Below the pieces are notes generated by a model. That model was not told where the DNA came from. It ran no database searches and saw only the letters and a program-made list of their open reading frames with translations. Below are positions 46,977-55,607 of a stretch of DNA of 64,000 nt, piece by piece. The DNA comes from Thermodesulfovibrionales bacterium. Lineage in GTDB: Bacteria; Nitrospirota; Thermodesulfovibrionia; Thermodesulfovibrionales; Dissulfurispiraceae. The position numbers and the translations under genes are program-made. The stretch spans positions 1 through 64,000 of the forward strand of contig JAGUWD010000004.1 of the NCBI GenBank assembly GCA_020062545.1, read 5' to 3'. Numbering within the stretch: the first letter of the stretch is position 1; each line of letters opens with the position of its first letter.

Positions 46977-48251
46977 ATGAACCTTTCCGAGAAAAGTAAA
47001 ATTATCCTTCCAATTCTTTTGATTGCCGTTTTTGTTTTTTCATCTTTTGGCTGGATTTTTTATTTTCACAAGTATCAGTTGAAGCAGATAATTGAAACAA
47101 TACAGTTGCTGAACCGGATAGACAGCGATATCAAAGAGTTCAACAGGGTCATCCAGAGCGGCATTTTAACACTTGATAACAAATATACCATTCAGGCCGA
47201 CAGGTATTCCCTCGGTATTTTCGACAGCTTAAATACCCTCAAGAAGACCCACTCCTCAGAGGCCGAAAGGATAAAGAGAAGATACATGGATTATTACTCA
47301 AAGCTTATATCTATCAATTCATTGTTTCTCGAAAAGAGGCTACAAGAGGGAAGAAAGAGATTAGATGAACTGGAACTTATCTATTCGGAGATAAATGAGG
47401 AAATATCAAAGACACTCCATATGCACATGGGTGAGTATGAAAGGGCAATAAAGAACATAAACATATTTATGGCTACGACCTCCGTTGTTTTTACCGTGAT
47501 GGTTTCACTGATTATCGGCCTTTTCATGCATTACAGCAAAAAGAGGAAACAGGCGGAAAAGGCAATGATAGAATCCGAAAAAATGGCCTCTCTTGGTGTT
47601 CTGTCAGCAGGTGTTGCTCATGAGATAAGGAATCCGCTGACAATAATATCTCTTGGTGTAGAACAATTGAAATACATGATTAGTGGCAATCCCGAATTGC
47701 TTAAGGTTGCCGAAAACATTAAAAATGCAGTGATAAGGGCAGACAGGATAGTAAGAGGGCTGCTGGATTATTCCCAGCAATCTGCCTTTAGGTTTGAAGA
47801 CCTTAACGTTGCTTTAATAATGGAAGAGTCTTTGCAAATACTGGCCGAGCAGATAAAAAACAGGAATATCTCTATCATCAAACAATTTTCTCCAGACCTG
47901 CCAGGACTAAAGTGCGACAGGGATAAAATGCGGCAGGTCTTTGTAAATATCCTGCTCAATGCTATCGATGCCATGCCTGATGGTGGAACAATTTCAATAA
48001 AACTCGAAAGCGATGAAAAAACCCTGCTGCGAATCGTCTTTACAGACACAGGAAAGGGGATTTCGGATGAAGAGATACATAAGGTCTTTGACCCGTTTTT
48101 CAGTACCTCTCACAAAACCAGCACAGGTCTGGGTCTTTCTATAGCAAGGGGTATAGTGGAAAGGCACGGCGGCAGAATAACAATAGAGAGCAGGGAGGGA
48201 AAAGGCACTGATGTGATAATCACATGTCCAGCGGGTAAAAGTAGTGATTAA
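46977..48251 (+). CDS. Sensor histidine kinase paired with the PstS-like protein
   Basis: A 424-aa kinase with helices near residues 10-30 and 158-180 and a helical periplasmic domain between them. The kinase core has HEIRNPLTIIS with the phospho-acceptor, NILLNAIDAMPDGG and DTGKGIS, GLGLSIARG. No HAMP is obvious. No regulator gene follows it; it may act on the NtrC-type regulator at 43371 or on the receiver at 55608. Coupled to the binding-protein gene. Confidence 0.85.
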   Translation: MNLSEKSKIILPILLIAVFVFSSFGWIFYFHKYQLKQIIETIQLLNRIDSDIKEFNRVIQSGILTLDNKYTIQADRYSLGIFDSLNTLKKTHSSEAERIKRRYMDYYSKLISINSLFLEKRLQEGRKRLDELELIYSEINEEISKTLHMHMGEYERAIKNINIFMATTSVVFTVMVSLIIGLFMHYSKKRKQAEKAMIESEKMASLGVLSAGVAHEIRNPLTIISLGVEQLKYMISGNPELLKVAENIKNAVIRADRIVRGLLDYSQQSAFRFEDLNVALIMEESLQILAEQIKNRNISIIKQFSPDLPGLKCDRDKMRQVFVNILLNAIDAMPDGGTISIKLESDEKTLLRIVFTDTGKGISDEEIHKVFDPFFSTSHKTSTGLGLSIARGIVERHGGRITIESREGKGTDVIITCPAGKSSD

Positions 48252-48255
48252 ACTC

Positions 48256-48346
48256 AAATTACGCAAGGGCATGACAGTAGATGTACTTCAAAGTATTTAC
48301 AATCTGTTATACGCAATAGTAATATTATTTTACATTTGCGTAATTT
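48256..48346. repeat. Shortened relative of the dispersed element, copy D
   Basis: A 91-base element bounded by AAATTACGCAA (48256-48266) and TTGCGTAATTT (48336-48346). Its interior from 48271 (ATGACAGTA...TTCAAAG...TTTACAA...TGTTAT) matches the 5' half of copy C at 32 of 40 aligned positions by hand. The middle and right parts of copy C are missing. Between the kinase and the chemoreceptor gene. Confidence 0.65.
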
Positions 48347-48364
48347 AGTTAACGGAGGGGGAGT

Positions 48365-49969
48365 ATGAATCTAAAAGATGTATCTCTAAAAAACAAGGTA
48401 ATGGTGCCGATTGCAGTGATGGTCACTGTAGGCATTGTAATCACAATTTTTGTAACAACAGGCAAGACCAGGAGTATTGTTATAGATGAGGCAAAGCATA
48501 CAGCCCTTGCCGGGTTCAGAGATACGGTATTAAATACCCTGACAACAATGATGATTACCGGCAATATCAAAGAGGCCAAGTCCCCGTTTTTAGAGCAGAT
48601 GTCGCATATCGCAGATGTACATGTGATAAGAGCGGAAGTCCTCGATAAAGATTATGGAAAGGGCAAGCCAGAGGAATATCCAAAGGATGAGATCGAAAGA
48701 GAGGTCGTGGAAAAAGGCATGGAGAGGATTTTTCTCGAAGGAGAACATCTCAGAGGTATTTTCCCATATATTGCAAAGTCAAATTATATGGGCAGAAACT
48801 GCCTTAACTGCCATAATGTAAAAGAAGGGACTGTCCTTGGCGCAATAAGCATAAAGATACCACTGACACGTTCCTTTGCCACTATCAGGTCATCCCGCAA
48901 CCTCTATTTCGGACTCGGATTAATTGGCATTCTGTCAGTAACCGGAGCCATATTCTTTCTCGTTACAATTGCCTTCAGGCCACTGACTCATCTGATAGAA
49001 AAGGTCAGACAGTTGTCAGAAGGAGATTTGACAGCCACAATAGACTATCACAGTAAAGATGAAATAGGCGTTCTTGCGCATAACATGAACAAGATGATAC
49101 AGTCTTTTAACAGCATGATAAACGGCATACTCGCATCATCAAACAAAGTGGTGTCCACAGTGGATGTATTGAGGACCAGGGCAGAAAAGACATCAGAAGG
49201 TGCAAAGAATCAATCCTTACAGGCCCACCAGATAGCAACTGCAGCAGAAGAGATGAGCCAGACAATAACAGATATAGCTAAAAATGCATCCGTGGCATCT
49301 GATACATCATCAGAGGCAATGGAAATAGCAGAAAGCGGCAAACAGATAACGGATACAACTGTTGAAACGATAAATGAAGTCAATACTTCCACGGCAGAGC
49401 TTTCAAGGATGGTGGACAGGCTGAACAACAGGGTGGTTGAGATTGGAGGAATAGTAACCGTAATCAAAGATATTGCAGACCAGACAAACCTTTTAGCATT
49501 GAATGCAGCAATCGAGGCAGCAAGGGCAGGTGAGCAGGGAAGGGGATTTGCAGTTGTTGCTGATGAGGTAAGAAAATTAGCAGAAAGGACAATAAAGGCA
49601 ACAACAGAGATTTCGGAAAAGATAGGAGCAGTGCAGGTTGAATCCGAGCAAACGGCTAAGTCTATGTCTTCCTCCACAAAGGGTATAACTAAGGCAGTAG
49701 GACATGTGAAGAACTTGAAGAATGTTCTGGATACCATTGTGGAGTCTGTTCAGAATGTCAGAGATCAGATAACACAGATAGCAACTGCAGTTGATGAACA
49801 GTCTGCTGCATCGGAAGAAGTGGCAGGAAATATAGAAAAGACATCTGCCATTGCAAAAGACATGGAGAAGATGGCGGATGATGTAATGCAGGAGATTGAT
49901 GCATTGGCAAAGATAGCAGAGGAATTAAGAAACTCAACAGCAGGGTTTAAGACAAGGGAAACAGAATAA
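48365..49969 (+). CDS. Methyl-accepting chemotaxis protein with periplasmic CxxCH motif
   Basis: A 534-aa chemoreceptor. Helices at about residues 13-30 and 178-202 bound a sensor domain in which [17 protein letters not shown] lies just before the second helix, as in the GGDEF-EAL protein. HAMP and the signalling hairpin follow, with [20 protein letters not shown] and [18 protein letters not shown], conserved for CheA/CheW coupling. Covalent haem binding would make it a redox sensor, consistent with energy taxis linked to the reductase cluster. Confidence 0.9.
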   Translation: MNLKDVSLKNKVMVPIAVMVTVGIVITIFVTTGKTRSIVIDEAKHTALAGFRDTVLNTLTTMMITGNIKEAKSPFLEQMSHIADVHVIRAEVLDKDYGKGKPEEYPKDEIEREVVEKGMERIFLEGEHLRGIFPYIAKSNYMGRNCLNCHNVKEGTVLGAISIKIPLTRSFATIRSSRNLYFGLGLIGILSVTGAIFFLVTIAFRPLTHLIEKVRQLSEGDLTATIDYHSKDEIGVLAHNMNKMIQSFNSMINGILASSNKVVSTVDVLRTRAEKTSEGAKNQSLQAHQIATAAEEMSQTITDIAKNASVASDTSSEAMEIAESGKQITDTTVETINEVNTSTAELSRMVDRLNNRVVEIGGIVTVIKDIADQTNLLALNAAIEAARAGEQGRGFAVVADEVRKLAERTIKATTEISEKIGAVQVESEQTAKSMSSSTKGITKAVGHVKNLKNVLDTIVESVQNVRDQITQIATAVDEQSAASEEVAGNIEKTSAIAKDMEKMADDVMQEIDALAKIAEELRNSTAGFKTRETE

Positions 49970-50060
49970 AATATGGCGCTATGACTGTGAAAAGGGAAAT
50001 TTCCGAGAGGGCATCAAACTGTCTTGATATCATTAAGGAGAGAACAGAATAAACCAATAT
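49970..50060 (+). other. Intergenic segment with a possible 23-codon frame
   Basis: A short frame at 49981-50052 begins MTVKREISERASNCLDIIKERTE and ends in a stop; it has no recognisable homologue and no good ribosome site. I see nothing else before the promoter at 50061. Confidence 0.2.
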
Positions 50061-50226
50061 TGCTACTAAATCGTAACACTCCGATTTTTGGATAAAAGGA
50101 CATTGTTTTTATTGATAATAAAAGCAGATATGTGCTTTTTAATTGATATCTGTTTCTTTTTAGTAACACATCTGTAAGAATAAACCTTTTGTTTTCAATA
50201 TGTTACATATGGCATAAAAGTTGATA
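50061..50226 (+). promoter_or_regulatory. Sigma-54 promoter with two upstream dyads (arrA operon)
   Basis: TGGCATA (50210-50216) and TTGATA (50221-50226) form the -24/-12 element; TTGA is weaker than TTGC. Upstream dyads are TGCTAC-N6-GTAACA (50061-50078) and TGTTTC-N6-GTAACA (50151-50168). Spacings (90 bases between dyads, 59 to the -24) equal those of the cytochrome promoter at 44765. The 134 bases between here and arrA contain no further clear motif except the ribosome site. Confidence 0.8.
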
Positions 50227-50362
50227 TGATATTGTTATTTGACAAACAAAATGAGGTGGGATAACCTTTAGAACAGGCATGACAGAAGGGGGTGAGAAGG
50301 AGGGATTTCAGAATTTCTGCAGTTAATTTCTTGTTAATTTTAAACCTGAAAAGGAGGTAAAG

Positions 50363-52915
50363 ATGGAGATTAAGAGAAGAGACTTTCTTAAGGTAAGCGT
50401 AGCAGCAGGCGCGGCAATGGCTTTAACAGGACCATCGCTTAATGCGTTTGCTGCGGTGCCAAAGCCGCTTGCAGGTGAAAAAGTGAGCGGAAGCACAGAT
50501 CCCGGCAAATGGATTGCATCTACATGTCAGGGGTGTACCACATGGTGTCCTGTTGAAATATTTGTCCAGAACGGCAGGGCTGTAAAGGTCAGAGGAAACC
50601 GTTATTCAATGCAAAATTTAGGTTATGTATGTCCGAGAGGTCATCTATCACTTCAGCAGGTTTATGACCCTGACAGGATAAAGGTTCCTATGAAAAGGAC
50701 AAACCCTCAAAAAGGAAGAGGGGTTGATCCCAAATTTGTTCCGATTACCTGGGATGAAGCACTCAATACCATTGCCGATAAAATGATGGAGCTAAGAAAA
50801 GCTGGCGAATCGCATAAATATCTTCTCATGAGGGGAAGATACACCTATATGAGGGATATGATTTATGATGCGATGACTAAGATCTACGGCTCCCCTAATA
50901 ATATTTCACACAGCGCTATCTGTGCTGAGGCAGAGAACTTCGGAGCATTTTACACAGAAGGGATGTGGGGATACAGGGATTATGATTATAACAAGACAAA
51001 ATATCTTGTTATCTGGGGATGCGATCCTACCAACTCAAACAGGCAGGTTCCTCTTTTTATAAAAAGTTTTGGCGAAGTGCTTGATAAAGCTACGGTTGCG
51101 GTTGTTGACCCGAGAATGCAGACAACAGCTTCAAAGGCGCATGAATGGCTTCCTATAATACCTGGGCAGGACGGCGCTCTTGCAACAGCCATTGCCCATG
51201 TAATCCTTACGGAAGGGCTCTGGAATAAGGAATTCGTCGGCGATTTCAAAGACGGCAAGAATCAGTTTAAGGCGGGTAAGACAGTTGATGAAGCCGCTTT
51301 TGTCGAAAAAGAGACTTCCGGACTCGTAAAATGGTGGAACATTGAACTTAAAGACAGAACACCTGAATGGGCTGCCCCAATTACCGGAATTCCAAAAGAG
51401 CAGATAATAAGGGTTGCAAAAGGAATGGGTAAGGCTGCACCTAATGTAATTGTCTGGCTGGGCCCCGGCGCCGCAATGCAGGTAAGAGGCGGTTACAGTG
51501 CCATGGCGATACATGCGCTTAATGGACTGCTCGGCGCAGTTGACCACGAGGGCGGAACACTCGGCGGAGCAAAACAGGCAGCTGAGCATATGCCTAAGGT
51601 AGATAAATATCAGGACGATATTGCAAAAAAGCATTCCAAGATGCAGAAGATAGACCAGAGAGGATACAAACACCTCCCTGCTCTCCATCAGGGCAAACCT
51701 GGAGACGGAGTCGTAACAAACAACACTGCTACAGGCATCCTTGAGTCTGATCCCTATGACATAAAAATGGCTATTGGTTACATGAATAACTTTACTTTCT
51801 CATGCACAGGCGCACAGAGATGGGAAAAGGCAATGGAGAAAATACCATTCTTTGTTCATATTACAACAAATGTCGCTGAGATTACGCAGTATGCAGATAT
51901 CGTGCTTCCTGCTGCCATCACAAAATATGAGAAATGGGGATTTGTAAAACAGAAACAGAACAGACATGCCCATGTTTCGCTTATCCAGCCGGTAATTAAG
52001 CCTATGTGGGATGTTAAGATTGATGAAACCGAGATACCATTCCTGATTGCTGAAAAACTCAAAGAGAGGGGCTTCTCAAACCTCTATGACTATTACACCC
52101 ATGAGCTTAAAGACCCTGAAACCGGTCTGGCTCCACGCAATGCAAAAGAGTTTGCGCTCTATTCAGTTAAATATTACACCTACCCTGCATGGGGCAAAGA
52201 AGACGGCGCTAAGCTTGGAGACAAGATTAACGGCTGGGAAGACTATCGGAACCGCGGCGTATGGAACTCAAAGCCTTATGAATATAAAAAGAGATGGGGC
52301 GGCAAATTCGGCACTGTAACAAAGAAGTTTGAGTTCTACAGCGAAACCCTTAAAAAAGCTCTTAAAGCTCATGCTGAAAAACATAAGACAAATGTGGACG
52401 ATATCCTTGAGACCTGCAAATATACTGCAAAGGGTGAACTGGCATTTGTGCCTCATTACGAGCCTCCTTTCAGACACGGAGATGTGAAAGATTATCCCTT
52501 CACCTTCATTGACTACAAGTCAAGGCTCAACAGGGAAGGAAGAAGCCAGAACGCTCCTTGGTATTACGAATTCCATAAGGTTGACTTTGGAGATTTAAGC
52601 CATGAGGATGTTATCCATATCAATCCTGCCGATGCCCATAAACTCGGAATCAAGGATGGCGATATGGTAAAGGTAACCTCAGTAAGCGGCAGTTTCATCA
52701 TTAAGGCTCACCTTTGGGAAGGCATCCGTCCTGGTACAGTCGCAAAGTGCTACGGTCAGGGACACTGGGCATACGGAAAGACCGCTTCCAAGGAATTCGG
52801 CAAGACCCCAAGAGGAGTCAACAATAATGAGATTATGCCCTTTGACATTGAACGTTTAAGCGGTGCTAACGTAAGAAACGGCGGATTTACCGGCGTTAAA
52901 ATTGAGAAGGCTTAA
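50363..52915 (+). CDS. arrA: Molybdopterin oxidoreductase, arsenate reductase ArrA-like
   Basis: An 850-aa DMSO-reductase-family catalytic subunit. A Tat signal (RRDFLK, then hydrophobic to residue 31) precedes the [4Fe-4S] site CX2CX3CX27C (C55, C58, C62, C90). From memory of Shewanella ArrA numbering, C187 is the Mo ligand (Cys193), R159/Y160 match R165/Y166, H183/S184 match H189/S190 and Y204 matches Y210. Asn192 stands where ArrA has Lys198. The C-terminal MoCo-binding domain and the strings YDPDRIKVPMKRTNP and GQGHWAYG are ArrA-like. ArxA (arsenite oxidase clade) remains an alternative. Confidence 0.82.
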   Translation: MEIKRRDFLKVSVAAGAAMALTGPSLNAFAAVPKPLAGEKVSGSTDPGKWIASTCQGCTTWCPVEIFVQNGRAVKVRGNRYSMQNLGYVCPRGHLSLQQVYDPDRIKVPMKRTNPQKGRGVDPKFVPITWDEALNTIADKMMELRKAGESHKYLLMRGRYTYMRDMIYDAMTKIYGSPNNISHSAICAEAENFGAFYTEGMWGYRDYDYNKTKYLVIWGCDPTNSNRQVPLFIKSFGEVLDKATVAVVDPRMQTTASKAHEWLPIIPGQDGALATAIAHVILTEGLWNKEFVGDFKDGKNQFKAGKTVDEAAFVEKETSGLVKWWNIELKDRTPEWAAPITGIPKEQIIRVAKGMGKAAPNVIVWLGPGAAMQVRGGYSAMAIHALNGLLGAVDHEGGTLGGAKQAAEHMPKVDKYQDDIAKKHSKMQKIDQRGYKHLPALHQGKPGDGVVTNNTATGILESDPYDIKMAIGYMNNFTFSCTGAQRWEKAMEKIPFFVHITTNVAEITQYADIVLPAAITKYEKWGFVKQKQNRHAHVSLIQPVIKPMWDVKIDETEIPFLIAEKLKERGFSNLYDYYTHELKDPETGLAPRNAKEFALYSVKYYTYPAWGKEDGAKLGDKINGWEDYRNRGVWNSKPYEYKKRWGGKFGTVTKKFEFYSETLKKALKAHAEKHKTNVDDILETCKYTAKGELAFVPHYEPPFRHGDVKDYPFTFIDYKSRLNREGRSQNAPWYYEFHKVDFGDLSHEDVIHINPADAHKLGIKDGDMVKVTSVSGSFIIKAHLWEGIRPGTVAKCYGQGHWAYGKTASKEFGKTPRGVNNNEIMPFDIERLSGANVRNGGFTGVKIEKA

Positions 52916-52934
52916 GGAAAGGAGGTAAAGATAG

Positions 52935-53732
52935 ATGCCTAAATACGGAATGGTAATAGATTTACAAAAGTGTGTAGGCTGCGGAGCTTGCGCCCTTGCT
53001 TGCAAAACAGAGAACAACACCCAGGACAGGGCAAAAGGACAGACCTTTAACTGGGCGGATTTCATCTATAAAGCAGAGGGTAAGTTTCCGAATGTTAAGT
53101 TTACGGCAATGCCTGTTCTCTGCAACCACTGCACCGACGCCGCATGTGTGAAGGCATGTCCGGTAACACCGAAGGCAATGCACAAGCACGAAAACGGTAT
53201 GACCATACATAATATGGAAAGGTGTATTGGATGCCGTCAGTGTCAGAGAGCATGTCCTTATAGTTCGGAGGATGTGGACAAAAGCAAGGCGGCATATAGT
53301 GTAATTAGCTTCAATGATTTTTCGGATGAAGTACATCCTTTCTACAGGGATAAAAAAGAGGTTGTTGCAGGTTGCACCGCATCAGGAGCAGAGATCGCTC
53401 AAAAAGCAGGAGACATTCCTCCGCACAGAACACTTTACAAACACTCCGACTATGCAAGCGTAAGAGTTGCGGGCAAGGTCGAAAAGTGCATGTTCTGCGA
53501 GCACAGGGTTCTTAACGGCGAGCAGCCGTACTGTGTAGCTTCATGCCCTGCGGGAGCCAGGATATTCGGAGACCTTAATGACCCGAACAGCGAGGTTAGC
53601 AAGGCTCTTAAGGCACATAAAGCTGTTCAGCTGGCAAACAACAAGGGCGAGCTTTTAAAGCCAGGCGAAAAAGGCACACAGCCTAATGTTTACTACATAA
53701 GGGGCTTCAAGGTAACGGCCAAAAAGGCGTAA
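52935..53732 (+). CDS. arrB: Iron-sulfur subunit, ArrB-like
   Basis: A 265-aa four-cluster ferredoxin subunit of the DMSO-reductase family. Cysteine groups: CVGCGACALAC, CNHCTDAACVKAC, CIGCRQCQRAC and CMFCEHR...CVASC. The start MPKYGMVIDLQKCVGCG and the ending VYYIRGFKV match ArrB. No signal, so it is presumably carried through Tat with ArrA. No membrane anchor subunit (NrfD/ArrC type) is present in the cluster, so electrons probably arrive from the multihaem cytochrome. Confidence 0.88.
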   Translation: MPKYGMVIDLQKCVGCGACALACKTENNTQDRAKGQTFNWADFIYKAEGKFPNVKFTAMPVLCNHCTDAACVKACPVTPKAMHKHENGMTIHNMERCIGCRQCQRACPYSSEDVDKSKAAYSVISFNDFSDEVHPFYRDKKEVVAGCTASGAEIAQKAGDIPPHRTLYKHSDYASVRVAGKVEKCMFCEHRVLNGEQPYCVASCPAGARIFGDLNDPNSEVSKALKAHKAVQLANNKGELLKPGEKGTQPNVYYIRGFKVTAKKA

Positions 53733-53742
53733 TGCCTGTATG

Positions 53743-53800
53743 AAGTGATGGAGCTGTGGGGTGATGGAGCGGTCAGATGTTTCATCACCCCCAATCTATA
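53743..53800. repeat. Small inverted repeat after arrB
   Basis: GTGATGGAG occurs twice, in units of about sixteen bases, and a reverse-complement arm follows: GGGGTGATG at 53757-53765 pairs with CATCACCCC at about 53783-53791. It precedes the chaperone gene and may be a weak terminator or processing site. Confidence 0.5.
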
Positions 53801-53839
53801 TTCTTTTGCGCCAAAATACTTCCAATAAATGAGGTGAAA

Positions 53840-54505
53840 GTGAACATAGACGTATTATTAAATGAAAAAATAAGGGGAGACTGCTACAGGCTTTTATCTG
53901 CATGTTTTTATCAGCCTGATAAATCTCTTTTTGTACAGGAAAATCTCTTGAGAAATCTTGCAGAGGCACTGAAAAGGGTCTGTCCTCCTGCCTCTGTATT
54001 TGCAGAAGAGATAGAAAGAGCAATTGCGAAATATACAAATGAAGAACTGTTAGTTGATTATGCAAAACTTTTTGTAGGACCAAATGAGCTGATCGCACCG
54101 CCATATGGCTCGATTTATCTCGATAAGGAAAGAAAGGTTATGGGGGATTCCACGATTAAGACAATGGAACTCTACCGGGAGGCAGGACTTGCCATCAGCG
54201 ATGATTTTAAGGAACTGCCTGACCATATAGCCGTTGAGTTGGAATTCATGTATTATCTTGTATTTAAAGAGACAGAGGCACTGGAAAAATCTGATATTGA
54301 TACCGCTCATAAATTTATTAAGATGCAGCAGGAATTTCTAAATTCATTTCTCGGCCTCTGGATAAATAATTTCTGCGAAAGAATAGAAAACGGCACTGAC
54401 AACGAATTCTATCGAGCACTTGCCAGATGTGTCTCGGCCTTTATTATGAACTCTGTTATCCCTGATAAAATCATGAGCGAAAAGGCACAGGGAGTTCTAA
54501 ATTAA
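53840..54505 (+). CDS. arrD: TorD-type molybdoenzyme chaperone
   Basis: A 221-aa helical chaperone that would bind the ArrA Tat signal and help cofactor insertion. The TorD pattern is visible in LLVDYAKLFVGPNELIAPPYGSIYL and MYYLVFKETEAL. GTG 53840 behind GAGG is the preferred start; an upstream in-frame start would lack a ribosome site. Overlaps the next gene by one base. Confidence 0.82.
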   Translation: MNIDVLLNEKIRGDCYRLLSACFYQPDKSLFVQENLLRNLAEALKRVCPPASVFAEEIERAIAKYTNEELLVDYAKLFVGPNELIAPPYGSIYLDKERKVMGDSTIKTMELYREAGLAISDDFKELPDHIAVELEFMYYLVFKETEALEKSDIDTAHKFIKMQQEFLNSFLGLWINNFCERIENGTDNEFYRALARCVSAFIMNSVIPDKIMSEKAQGVLN

Positions 54506-55482
54506 TGCTGCAGGGCAAAATAATCAACACTATGTCGAACACGGCAGATGCGATTGCCGTAGACCAATCGAGGTGTTTGAGGATGCGTTTTAACAAAAGC
54601 ACCTGCAGCGAGTGCATTAAGCATTGCAGGTTCGATGCTGTCAGAATAGACGAGTGTATTGACATCAAGAGAGATGCATGTTCTGAATGCATGTTATGCG
54701 TATCTGTATGTCCTTCGGGATGCTTTGATGCAAAAGCTACGGATTTTTATTCCCTTATCTCGAGATTAAAGAAAGCTGTTAATTCTGTTTCGTCCCCCGT
54801 ACTTGGCTGCAATGAGAGGGTGGATTTAAAGGCACATGAAAGAACTGTTTGCTTTGGTTTTCTGTCGGAAGATCATATTATTGCCCTTTCGGTTTTCATG
54901 GAGGGACGGCTCCAGATTAATCTTACGGGATGCGCTGATTGCAGGAACGGGTTCATTGTCGATACCCTGAAGAAAAGAATCGGGAATATTGCTAAAAATA
55001 CCTCTTTGAATGTATTTGAAAAGATATGCCTTGTGGAAGATGGATCAGAGTTGTATTATCAGGACATCTCTTACGACCGCAGGGGATTTTTCAAGGCGAT
55101 TAAAAATCTGACATTTCTTCATGCCTCTGAGTTTTTCGAGAACGACGAAGTTATGGCACCACAGTCATATTCAGCAAAAAAAATTCCTATCAAGAGGGAT
55201 TTGCTGAACAGGGTTATATCTTATAAAAAGGGAGACAACACCGCTTTGCTTGAAAATTATTATTATACCGTTGATATAAACGAAGACTGCAACAACTGCT
55301 TTGCTTGCATAGGCATGTGTCCTACAGGTGCATTGAAAATAGAAACCGCAGGCGATGGCAGGGAATTGTCTTTCAATACTTCATTATGCATCGGATGCGG
55401 ATTGTGTGAGGGGTTTTGCATAAATAATGCAATTTCAATTGAAAAGGGCTTTAGAGGGCATAATCCTTTTGAATTTGCTTAG
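54505..55482 (+). CDS. Multi-cluster ferredoxin-type protein
   Basis: A 325-aa iron-sulfur protein. Cysteine groups occur at CSECIKHC, CSECMLCVSVC, a middle CADC, CNNCFACIGMC and CIGCGLCEGFC, so two ferredoxin domains with about three or four clusters flank a non-conserved middle. Similar proteins accompany molybdoenzyme chaperone genes; an assembly or electron-transfer role for ArrAB is inferred. No signal peptide. Confidence 0.75.
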   Translation: MLQGKIINTMSNTADAIAVDQSRCLRMRFNKSTCSECIKHCRFDAVRIDECIDIKRDACSECMLCVSVCPSGCFDAKATDFYSLISRLKKAVNSVSSPVLGCNERVDLKAHERTVCFGFLSEDHIIALSVFMEGRLQINLTGCADCRNGFIVDTLKKRIGNIAKNTSLNVFEKICLVEDGSELYYQDISYDRRGFFKAIKNLTFLHASEFFENDEVMAPQSYSAKKIPIKRDLLNRVISYKKGDNTALLENYYYTVDINEDCNNCFACIGMCPTGALKIETAGDGRELSFNTSLCIGCGLCEGFCINNAISIEKGFRGHNPFEFA

Positions 55483-55490
55483 CTCTCCCT

Positions 55491-55537
55491 CGTGGATGGG
55501 GTGCTTTCCCCTGTTCCCCCGCCCCATCCACATTTTT
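55491..55537 (+). terminator. Terminator hairpin with C-rich loop
   Basis: GTGGATGGGG (55492-55501) pairs with CCCCATCCAC (55522-55531), then ATTTTTATT. The loop holds CCCC and CCCCC runs, like the hairpin at 44966. It closes the arrA-arrB-chaperone-ferredoxin unit. Confidence 0.8.
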
Positions 55538-55607
55538 ATTGGCGGCTGAATAAATTTAATATTAAATTTACAATTAGATTGGTTATCATTAATAATGAAC
55601 TCAGGAG

